Shown here: positions 26,121 through 33,547 of the stretch, one piece after another
Position numbering within the stretch: the first letter of the stretch is position 1
Layout: every line of letters begins with the position of its first letter
Source of the DNA: Clostridiales bacterium
GTDB lineage: Bacteria; Bacillota; Clostridia; Tissierellales; GPF-1
NCBI GenBank assembly: GCA_013619125.1
Contig: JABXKS010000067.1
Location: 1 to 64,000 of the forward strand
DNA: 64,000 bases
Direction of reading: 5' to 3'
Translations under genes and position numbers: made by a program
Notes under the pieces: generated by a model
What the model was told of the DNA's origin: nothing
Seen by the model: only the letters and a program-made list of their open reading frames with translations
The model's database searches: none

Positions 26121-27344
26121 ATGATCCCAAAGAAGCTTATGCAGAGTGATCGAGCGCCCTATACGGTCGACGAAAAGCACTATCAGCGGTTTCCTGTGAA
26201 TCGCCAGGCTTTCGTAACGGTGAGTGTTCAGGATACGGGAGAAAAAACGAGGGTAGGATTTATCCGAAAAATGATGGAGACCTTGGATGAAAAGATCGAG
26301 AATCAAGAGCCAGGATATTCTCAAATCGACAACGCACTAGATCTGGGTGCAGGGGTCTTTGATCGAATGGTGGGAAAGAATGGCGACCCCAATACGGAGC
26401 TTCTCCAGTGGAACACTCAATCAGAGCCTGAAGGGCGCTCCAGCCTGAAGATCGACTTGCCGCCAGAAGAGCTAACACAAAGAGTAAAGGAAGCCACAGC
26501 GCTGTATGGTGCCGATTTATCAGGCATTGCAAAACTAGATGAACGCTGGGTTTATAGCGAGGATCTGGTGAAGCCATTTGTCTTTACGGATAAAAGCGTC
26601 CCAGAAGAGACAGAGGAAGCCTTTCTGATTCCGAAAACCATGAATCGGGCGATTGTCATGGCCTTTGTGATGGATGAGGATCTCTTAGAGGATTCGCCGG
26701 GCGTCGCCGGCAATGCTGCGACCTCACTCGGGTATTCGCGAATGGCGATTGCAGCAGCATCTCTGGCACAATACATTCGTGCGTTGGGGTATCAAGCCAT
26801 TCCGTGCATGAACGATACCGTCCTCAGCATTCCTCTGGCCATTGACGCGGGATTGGGGCAACTGGGACGGCACGGGCTTTTAATTACACCCGAATACGGT
26901 TCGAATATCCGCTTGGGCAAGGTGATTACCGATTTGCCGCTGAACCCGGATCATCCCATCGACTTTGGGGTGACAGAGTTTTGCGATAATTGCCTGCTTT
27001 GTGCGAAAAGCTGCCCCTCAGGTTCCATCAGCGTAGGAGAGCGCAGCTTTAATTGTGAAGGGGAAACGGGGAATCCGGGTGTCTTGAAGTGGCATATTCA
27101 AGGGGAGAACTGTTTGCGATTCTGGCAGGAGAATGGAACGAGCTGTTCGAATTGCATCATCGCCTGTCCCTTTACCCACGGATTTGAATGGCTGAATTGT
27201 TCGGAATGCGAAACCTGCGAAATCTACAACGGTTCATGCTCTTTGCAGACCAATGCGGATATGAGAAAAAAATATGGTTATCTGGAGGATACCTCTTGGG
27301 GAAGCCCGCCAAAGCGAATTCGACCAAAGAGGAGTGGACTATAA
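26121..27344 (+). CDS. Reductive-dehalogenase-like iron-sulfur protein without Tat signal
   Basis: The 407-residue protein matches the corrinoid/Fe-S core of reductive dehalogenases (RdhA): LGYSRMAIAAASLAQYIRAL (whose Tyr205 aligns with the catalytic Tyr), LGYQAIPCMND, GRHGLLITPEYG, TDLPL, PIDFGVTEFC. The first cluster motif is CDNCLLCAKSCP (Cys 288-298), the second Cys331 plus CSNCIIACP (342-349). A further Cys-rich tail (CSECETCEIYNGSC) is present. The twin-arginine signal of respiratory RdhA is missing and no RdhB anchor gene is nearby, so it is likely cytoplasmic. The related epoxyqueuosine reductase QueG is an alternative, but the ITPEYG/TDLPL/PIDFG motifs favour RdhA. AAGGAGG lies 8 bases before the ATG. 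Confidence 0.82.
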   Translation: MIPKKLMQSDRAPYTVDEKHYQRFPVNRQAFVTVSVQDTGEKTRVGFIRKMMETLDEKIENQEPGYSQIDNALDLGAGVFDRMVGKNGDPNTELLQWNTQSEPEGRSSLKIDLPPEELTQRVKEATALYGADLSGIAKLDERWVYSEDLVKPFVFTDKSVPEETEEAFLIPKTMNRAIVMAFVMDEDLLEDSPGVAGNAATSLGYSRMAIAAASLAQYIRALGYQAIPCMNDTVLSIPLAIDAGLGQLGRHGLLITPEYGSNIRLGKVITDLPLNPDHPIDFGVTEFCDNCLLCAKSCPSGSISVGERSFNCEGETGNPGVLKWHIQGENCLRFWQENGTSCSNCIIACPFTHGFEWLNCSECETCEIYNGSCSLQTNADMRKKYGYLEDTSWGSPPKRIRPKRSGL

Positions 27345-27393
27345 GTTATTCTTCGTTTTTGTTTGGGTGTTAATTTTATTGAGGAGGCACTTT

Positions 27394-28281
27394 GTGGAAA
27401 AAAGAATAGTGAAAAAAGAGTTCATTGATTCCGAAGAATTTAGTCAACTAAAAGCATTAGAAAATATATGCTGTGAAGCAGACAAAATTGTTTTGAAATT
27501 GGAACTGGAATACAAACTGTCCGTTGCAAATAATGATACAAAATCCAGAGAAGAGAGTAATGATTACTTGTATTATATAGATGGTCAACTGGTTGCTTAT
27601 ATTGGTCTCTGTTCTTTTGGCGGTCAAGAGGTGGAAATCAGCGGAATGGTTCATCCTGACTTTAGAAAACAAGGGCTATTTACAGAACTTTTTGATTTAT
27701 TAAAAGAAGAAATTATTAGAAGAAAACCGGTTGATGTTTTACTGCTAAGTGATAGGCAATCAACATCCGGAACAGGGTTTATCCTTAAGAATAAAGGTGT
27801 TTATAAATTTTCTGAGTATGAAATGACTCTTGACCAAAGTGAATACTTAGAGAAAAACATGCACAGAGGGTTGTTGAAGTTGAGAAAAGCAAGTAATAAG
27901 GATGCTGATGAGATTAGAAGGCAAAATGCTATCTACTTTGGAACGGATATAGAATCTGTTGATATGGTATTGCCGGAAGAGGAAGCTAAGAATAATTTCT
28001 ATATTTATATGGCAGAGGTAGATGGAAAAATTATCGGTAAAACCAATATTAATTATTCGGATGGCGTTGCAGGCATTTATGGACTGGGTATAATTCCTGA
28101 CTATCGAGGTAAAGGATTTGGCAGGGATCTACTAAATATGTCCGTTGAAAAGTCATTGGAAATGAAGGCGACAGAAGTTATGCTTCAAGTGGAAGTAGAA
28201 AATAAGAATGCTTTGAATTTATATAATTCAGTAGGGTTTAAAACAACATCAACCATGGACTATTATAGTTTTATGGCGTAA
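27394..28281 (+). CDS. Two-domain GNAT acetyltransferase, AT-rich
   Basis: The 295-residue protein carries two GNAT domains in tandem: the first with VHPDFRKQGLFTELFDLL, the second with IIPDYRGKGFGRDLLNMSV and NALNLYNSVGFKTT. Substrate unknown. Translation probably starts at the GTG at 27394, placed after GAGGAGG at 27381-27387; upstream in-frame codons overlap the previous gene. Base composition is clearly richer in A and T than the neighbours, suggesting separate acquisition. Confidence 0.8.
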   Translation: MEKRIVKKEFIDSEEFSQLKALENICCEADKIVLKLELEYKLSVANNDTKSREESNDYLYYIDGQLVAYIGLCSFGGQEVEISGMVHPDFRKQGLFTELFDLLKEEIIRRKPVDVLLLSDRQSTSGTGFILKNKGVYKFSEYEMTLDQSEYLEKNMHRGLLKLRKASNKDADEIRRQNAIYFGTDIESVDMVLPEEEAKNNFYIYMAEVDGKIIGKTNINYSDGVAGIYGLGIIPDYRGKGFGRDLLNMSVEKSLEMKATEVMLQVEVENKNALNLYNSVGFKTTSTMDYYSFMA

Positions 28282-28671
28282 AAATATGATGAATTCGATA
28301 TATTTTTATACAACATAGAATAAATTGCAAGGTTAAAAATCGTGCGAACATATAGCGAACAATTTTAGGCGGCTGTAAGGCTGCCTTTATCATGGGAAAT
28401 TTAAGATTAGAATGTCGATGGCGTTACAACTTTGTCATAAAAAGCCGTATGCATGCTGATAAATAGCGTTTCTACTTTGAACGCCCGTACAATAGGATCC
28501 AAGAATCATTACCTGTCTGGAACTACAGAGCCCTTTAACAAAAAAGGAATGAAGACTGTTTATAAAAACATATCAAAGCAACAAAAACGCATGTGAAGAT
28601 ACACATGCGTTTTGATTTTGTTTTCAAGTTTGATTATATATTTTATCTTATATTACTGTAAGGCCATTCCC
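28282..28671. other. 390-base AT-rich gap without a supported gene
   Basis: No ORF with a ribosome-binding site is visible. It holds a hairpin AGGCGGC/GCTGCCT near 28369-28388 followed by TTTAT, which may end the GNAT gene, and a hairpin ACGCATGTG/CACATGCGT at about 28588-28611 with T-rich flank. The rest has no recognisable feature and may be decayed DNA. Confidence 0.5.
28588..28618. terminator. Bidirectional terminator
   Basis: ACGCATGTG and CACATGCGT form a 9-bp stem with A-rich and T-rich flanks between the GNAT gene and the convergent TIGR03915 gene. Confidence 0.75.
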
Positions 28672-29415
28672 TTAACGAAAGTGCGGTGAATTGACTTCTA
28701 TTAGATCTTTCCAATAACGTTTCGGCATATACTGAGTCTGAAGCCGTGGATTCTTTCTTTCAGGGATGGAAATGTGGGTGAAATACCCTCGCCATAATTG
28801 TTGGATGGCAAGTTCTTCCCGGGGCAGTGTGAGGGCGAAATCTCTTTTGAAAGGCACCATGCGCCATTTTACGCCATTACAGAGAATCGCAAGATTACGC
28901 TTGGTGTCATGGATAATCCAGGGTTCTCCATGGAGTCGATCAAGAAAATGATCCGACAGGAGACCGAGAATGGCGTTGTCTGGCGAAAAAGAGGCGTAGA
29001 GGATTCCCTTGATCTCTTGGAATCGGATGAGCCCCAGAAAGCGAGCCGCTTCCCACTCGACCGCGGCTGCGATGGTTTGAACGGGTTCCACGTCGGGGTG
29101 AGTAAAAATCGCATCGAAACCACGACCTTTTCTGAATCCAAAGTTTAAATATGTGAGCAAAAGATTTTCCTTATTGGGATGATCCGACAGAAAGGCTCGC
29201 CCGCATTTGTGGGCGACGTCTGGGGAGAAGCATTCCTCTAGTTCGTGATAGAAAGTAGCCGCGCGGATGGGATCCGTTTCAATGGAGCGGGTTTCTTCTC
29301 CCAAGCGATATTGATAGTGGGTTTCTGGAAAAATTCCAGAAGCCCTTTTTTCTTGAAAATGAATGGCGGTAGCAGTTAAAAAACCGTCAAATGAGTGATC
29401 ATATAGATAATCCAT
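28672..29415 (-). CDS. TIGR03915 family protein, partner of radical SAM protein
   Basis: The 247-residue protein belongs to the TIGR03915/DUF4130 family (starts MDYLYDHSFDGFLTA; contains PDNAILGLLSDHFLDRL and a C-terminal YMPKRYWKDLIE). In many genomes it lies beside the radical SAM protein of TIGR03916, and both are described as putative DNA modification or repair proteins; the reaction is unknown. The ATG at 29415 is eight bases after AAAGGAGGAC. The gene overlaps the radical SAM gene by 17 bases, so the two are translationally coupled. Confidence 0.85.
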   Translation of the reverse strand: MDYLYDHSFDGFLTATAIHFQEKRASGIFPETHYQYRLGEETRSIETDPIRAATFYHELEECFSPDVAHKCGRAFLSDHPNKENLLLTYLNFGFRKGRGFDAIFTHPDVEPVQTIAAAVEWEAARFLGLIRFQEIKGILYASFSPDNAILGLLSDHFLDRLHGEPWIIHDTKRNLAILCNGVKWRMVPFKRDFALTLPREELAIQQLWRGYFTHISIPERKNPRLQTQYMPKRYWKDLIEVNSPHFR

Positions 29416-30673
29416 GAGCATGTCCTCCTTTGGTGCCGGGGAAAAGTCGTAATTGATGGCTCCATTCTGGCTGCAAGGCTGTTTTGATTCCTTCCGGGGA
29501 GAGGGAACGACCACCGTAGTATTTTCCTCGCACGGTGAGAAAGAAGCGCGCCCGTTTCCAGACGAGGCGTGTTTTTTTCACTTCTTCGACGGAGAGAGAC
29601 GCAAGTTGGCGTTGATTGCAGATGCGGGATGCCGTTTTGTGACCAATGCCCGGCACGCGAATCAGGGTTTCAAAGGGCGCGCGATTGATCTCAATAGGAA
29701 ATTGTTCCAGGTGTCGAATGGCCCAAATCATTTTGGGATCGAAGTCCGCATCGAAATGCGGTTTAATTTCATCGAGCAATTCCTCGGCTCGAAACCCATA
29801 GAAGCGTAAAAGCCAGTCTGCTTGATACAAGCGGTGTTCCCTCATCAAAGGTGCGATTCTGGGGATTGGCGCCAGTACTTTCTTGGGATTTCCTACAGGG
29901 ATATAGGCGGAGTAGAAAACTCGTTTCAATTGAAAACGATCGTAAAGCTTTTGCGATGCGTTGATCAATTGAAAGTCGGATTCTGGTGTCGCGCCGATAA
30001 TCATTTGGGTGGACTGCCCGGCGGGCACAAAGGATTTTGCGTTTCGGTATTGTTTTAGGGCGTAGCGATTTTCTGAAATCCCTTGCTGGATTTGATTCAT
30101 GGGCTGCAAGATGGTTTTCAATTGTTTTTGAGGTGCCAAGAGCCGCAAGGATTCACTGCTGGGAAGCTCAATATTTGCACTCATACGATCCGCGAGAAAA
30201 CCGGCTTGCTGAATCAGTCTTGGATCCGCGCCAGGGATGGCTTTCACATGAATGTATCCCTGGAACTGCCATTGGTGACGTAATAGTTCCAAGGTTTTTA
30301 CGATTCGTTCCATGGTTCGATTCGGTGAAACATCTACGGCACTGGATAAAAACAGTCCTTCAATATAGTTGCGCCGATAAAAGGCCATGGTGGTCTCGGC
30401 GATCTCTTCTGGTGTCAGGCTTGCCCGGGGCACGTCGTTGGATGCGCGATTGATACAATAGGCGCAGTCATAGACGCAGTGGTTCGTCATTAGAATTTTC
30501 AACAGTGAAATGCAGCGGCCGTCAGCCGCCCACGCGTGGCAGATCCCAAAGGAACGCGCGTTGCCGATTCCTCCTGATCGATTGTTCTTTCGCTCGTTTC
30601 CACTGGAGGAGCAACTGACATCGTATTTTGCGGAGTCGGCTAGAATTTGAAGTCGATCATAGATATCGTACAT
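29399..30673 (-). CDS. Putative DNA modification/repair radical SAM protein (TIGR03916)
   Basis: The 424-residue protein has the radical SAM cluster motif CVYDCAYC, a TIM-barrel core, and a C-terminal helix-hairpin-helix (VPGIGHKTASRI) that suggests nucleic-acid binding. The N-terminus MYDIYDRLQILADSAKYDVSCSSSG is typical. AGGAGGTGAACGT precedes the ATG at 30673. Together with TIGR03915 it forms a conserved two-gene unit of unknown chemistry, probably acting on DNA in the cytosol. Confidence 0.9.
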   Translation of the reverse strand: MYDIYDRLQILADSAKYDVSCSSSGNERKNNRSGGIGNARSFGICHAWAADGRCISLLKILMTNHCVYDCAYCINRASNDVPRASLTPEEIAETTMAFYRRNYIEGLFLSSAVDVSPNRTMERIVKTLELLRHQWQFQGYIHVKAIPGADPRLIQQAGFLADRMSANIELPSSESLRLLAPQKQLKTILQPMNQIQQGISENRYALKQYRNAKSFVPAGQSTQMIIGATPESDFQLINASQKLYDRFQLKRVFYSAYIPVGNPKKVLAPIPRIAPLMREHRLYQADWLLRFYGFRAEELLDEIKPHFDADFDPKMIWAIRHLEQFPIEINRAPFETLIRVPGIGHKTASRICNQRQLASLSVEEVKKTRLVWKRARFFLTVRGKYYGGRSLSPEGIKTALQPEWSHQLRLFPGTKGGHAHGLSI

Positions 30674-30747
30674 ACGTTCACCTCCTGGGTGTAGTATAAC
30701 AAATTCAACGGAAGAAATCAAACGTATGTTCGGCTTATTGAATAAAA

Positions 30748-30782
30748 AAATCCACGAACCAAAAATGATCCGTGGATGTTAG
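30748..30782 (-). terminator. Terminator after asnA
   Basis: ATCCACG and CGTGGAT arms with a 20-base inner region are followed on the minus strand by a T run. Confidence 0.75.
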
Positions 30783-30784
30783 AT

Positions 30785-31798
30785 TTATAGTAAAAAAACG
30801 CCTGCTTTTTCACAATCTCTGACCATTTCAGCTGGCCATAGGGAGGCTTGCACCTCGCCGATATGCGCTTTTTGCAAGAAGAACATGCACATTCTGGATT
30901 GTCCAATACCGCCGCCCATGGTTTGAGGAAGATCTCCTGCTAACAAGGCTTTGTGGAATGGCATTTCAGAACGGTCTTCGCAACCGCGCAAAGCCAATTG
31001 CAATTTCAAGGTTTCTTGATCAACACGAATCCCCATAGACGAAAGCTCAAAGGTTTGCTCTAGTACGGGATGCCAGAAGAGGATGTCGCCGTTTAGCGAC
31101 CAATCATCGTAATCGGGAGCGCGACCATCATGTGGCTCGCCTGAGGCAAGAACTCCGCCAATCTGCATCAAAAAGACGGCTTTTTTTTCTTTTGTGATGG
31201 CGTCTTCTCGTTGTTCCGGTGTCAGATCTGGATATTGTGTTTCCAACTCCTGCGATGTAATAAAGAAGATCTCCGCGGGAAGTGTGGGTTTAATGACTGG
31301 ATACAAGGAATCTACATAATTCTCCGTCATCTTAAAGACGGTATATATTTTTTCTACAGTAGATCGCAAAGTTTCCATGGTTCGATCCGCCGGGGCAATA
31401 ATCTTTTCCCAATCCCACTGATCCACATATAGGGAGTGCAGATTATCCAATTCCTCGTCTCGTCGGATTGCATTCATATCCGTATATAAGCCTTCGTTGG
31501 GGGCAAAGCCATAGCGATTCAGGGTCATGCGTTTCCACTTTGCCAGAGAATGAACCACCTCGATCCCGTCGTGGGAGAGATCCGGTACATCAAAAGCGAC
31601 AGGGCGCTCCACGCCGTTCAAATCATCATTTAATCCACTTTCTGGAAAAACGAAAAGCGGGGCCGAAACTCGCTCCAAATTCAAGGCGTTAGCCAATTCT
31701 CGTTGAAAATAATCTTTGACCTGCTTGATCGCTTTTTCGGTTTCACGCAGGGTGAGTTTTGATTCATAGCTTTCTGGTAGGACGAGTCCTCGAAACAT
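30785..31798 (-). CDS. asnA: Aspartate-ammonia ligase
   Basis: The 337-residue protein is AsnA, the class II synthetase-like asparagine synthetase that uses ammonia: family motifs [30 protein letters not shown] and [18 protein letters not shown] are clear and the length is normal. It makes free Asn from Asp, ATP and ammonia, in parallel with the tRNA-dependent route encoded at 18-23 kb. The start at 31798 follows GAGAGGAAG. Confidence 0.95.
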   Translation of the reverse strand: MFRGLVLPESYESKLTLRETEKAIKQVKDYFQRELANALNLERVSAPLFVFPESGLNDDLNGVERPVAFDVPDLSHDGIEVVHSLAKWKRMTLNRYGFAPNEGLYTDMNAIRRDEELDNLHSLYVDQWDWEKIIAPADRTMETLRSTVEKIYTVFKMTENYVDSLYPVIKPTLPAEIFFITSQELETQYPDLTPEQREDAITKEKKAVFLMQIGGVLASGEPHDGRAPDYDDWSLNGDILFWHPVLEQTFELSSMGIRVDQETLKLQLALRGCEDRSEMPFHKALLAGDLPQTMGGGIGQSRMCMFFLQKAHIGEVQASLWPAEMVRDCEKAGVFLL

Positions 31799-31912
31799 CT
31801 TTATACTTCCTCTCAAACTTTTTTCGATATTGTAACATTTTATCGAAGGAATGCCTTTTCGTCAAGGTCAATTGTTTCCATATACATAGAAAAGGAATCG
31901 ATTGCTCGATTC

Positions 31913-32395
31913 CTAGTACAAGTATTTTCTGTGATTCATCCAGCTTGCTCGCACCGTTAGATAGGTGTTTTCCAAGTCTTGCTGGAATTGCCGCTCTTCA
32001 TCCAAAAGCACTTCATAAATTTGTTTAGCCTGCGGGTGATGGGTGTAGCGTACCGCATCCAAAAAGCCTCGAACCGATCGACCCTCAATCTCTCGGCAAA
32101 GATCCAAGAGCGAAATGGATTCGTTGAGACCCGCTTTTTTAAGATCTCGCCAATGCAGGGGTTGCTGAGCCAGGGATTGGATGCTGAGATTTGGCAAAAC
32201 ATTCAATTCTTGTGTTTCCAACTGCTCATAAAGCGTGTGTAAGATTTTCGCGTGGACCTGCTTATGTTCAGCCAATTCTTCTAACGCTCGTTTCACATGT
32301 TCATTACTTTGCGCTTTTGAAGTCATTTGGTACAATTGGTGTCCTTCCACTTCGCTTAGAATACTTTCTCGTAAGCGGTGAAGTTCGCTAATCAT
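31913..32395 (-). CDS. Ferritin-like (rubrerythrin-related) protein
   Basis: The 160-residue four-helix protein resembles rubrerythrin-domain proteins: SEVEGHQLYQM supplies the first ligand Glu, then EHKQVHA, EIEGRSVRGF and DEERQFQQ. In canonical members the last motif is Exx(x)H; here the His position is Phe, so the second metal site may be changed. There is no rubredoxin domain. AAAGGAGAAA precedes the ATG. A diiron oxidase, peroxide-scavenging or iron-binding role is possible but not proven. Confidence 0.7.
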   Translation of the reverse strand: MISELHRLRESILSEVEGHQLYQMTSKAQSNEHVKRALEELAEHKQVHAKILHTLYEQLETQELNVLPNLSIQSLAQQPLHWRDLKKAGLNESISLLDLCREIEGRSVRGFLDAVRYTHHPQAKQIYEVLLDEERQFQQDLENTYLTVRASWMNHRKYLY

Positions 32396-32451
32396 GATTT
32401 TTCTCCTTTCGAAAGACTTCTTCGCTACTATTTTACCCGATGCATCTGGTT

Positions 32452-33258
32452 TTATTCGAAAAGACCGAGAGATTCAATAATGGAAGCCACACCATCCGCC
32501 TGATTGTTTGGGGCAAGGTGTTTAGCGCTTTTCTGAACAGCTGATGGTGCATGGGCCATGGCATAGCTATTGGGAGAGCCCTGCAGCATTTCGATGTCGT
32601 TGTAACTGTCGCCAAAAACAAGAGTTTCTTCGGGTTCGATTTGAAAGTGTTCCTTTAATATGCCAAAGACATTGGCTTTGGTTACACCTTTTCTCTGAAT
32701 ATCAAACCATTGGTCGCCCGTCTGAAACCGTTCGTGGGTTTGTCCGATGCCTTGAAGCGCTTTAACTTGTTCTGAGCGGAGACCTTCTCGACAAAAGAAG
32801 GAAAGTTTAGAAATATTTCTTCGATAAGCAGCAAGGACGGGCAGACAGGTTGTTCTGGTATGGGCGCGTAATAATGCGGCGACAAGATCTCCGTTTATCC
32901 GTTCCACATAAGCACGGTCCGAATCGCATGAAAAACAGGCAAGATCTGGATAACGATTCAGAACCTGATCGGCTTCGAGAAACAACGTATGCATTTCTTC
33001 ATCTGTGAAAATGGATTTCTGGAAAATCTTACTGCGGTCTCCGGCTTCTATCCAGGTTCCATTGTTACAGCAATAGACGGCATTTTGAATATACGGGCCG
33101 ATCACGCGATGAATCCCCGGATAAAATCGGCCGCTTGCGGCAACGAAGAGAAGCCCCTTTTCTTCAATTTTTTTTAGTACGGATTTTGTACGGGGTGATA
33201 GGGTGCCGCGATTGTTCAAAAGGGTTCCGTCAAAATCAGTAATGATTGCTTTTATCAT
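32452..33258 (-). CDS. Cof-type HAD family sugar phosphatase
   Basis: The 268-residue protein has HAD motif I DFDGTLLNN, motif III Lys in the cap-to-core return and motif IV GDSYNDIEML, with the C2 cap of the Cof/YbiV subfamily. It probably dephosphorylates sugar phosphates or related metabolites. The start at 33258 follows GAAGGAGTGA. Confidence 0.88.
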   Translation of the reverse strand: MIKAIITDFDGTLLNNRGTLSPRTKSVLKKIEEKGLLFVAASGRFYPGIHRVIGPYIQNAVYCCNNGTWIEAGDRSKIFQKSIFTDEEMHTLFLEADQVLNRYPDLACFSCDSDRAYVERINGDLVAALLRAHTRTTCLPVLAAYRRNISKLSFFCREGLRSEQVKALQGIGQTHERFQTGDQWFDIQRKGVTKANVFGILKEHFQIEPEETLVFGDSYNDIEMLQGSPNSYAMAHAPSAVQKSAKHLAPNNQADGVASIIESLGLFE

Positions 33259-33327
33259 TTGTATCACTCCTTCTCTGCTATTATACGAAAGTTTCATTAA
33301 AAAATCGTTGGTTTCTCCACTCGTTTC

Positions 33328-33547
33328 TTTCCGCCTCGAATCGGAAATTTTGCATGATTGTCCCTAAATCCACGCGTTCTGCGGGTTCTGGCTAATGATG
33401 CATTATTTCCGTTTGAAAGTGGAAGGGAAAATGTATAGAATGTAGTGGCTAAGCGGGTTAAAATAATCTTGAAAGCGTTACCAAGGGAAGTTTAGAAGAT
33501 ACAATCAATTATTTTTTCCGTTGGACGATTTCTGTAAGGAGTGAAAA
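33328..33547 (+). promoter_or_regulatory. Control region of the ascorbate-family PTS operon, with cre site
   Basis: TGAAAGCGTTACCA at 33470-33483 matches the CcpA cre consensus at every defined position. A possible -10 TACAAT lies at 33500-33505, so CcpA bound here would cover the -35 region and repress. A small stem TTTCCG/CGGAAA is at 33328-33347. Catabolite repression of this sugar operon is inferred. Confidence 0.75.

Noticed and set aside
28282-28671. Possible insertion-sequence remnant
   Set aside because: No terminal inverted repeats, target duplication or transposase fragment can be seen.
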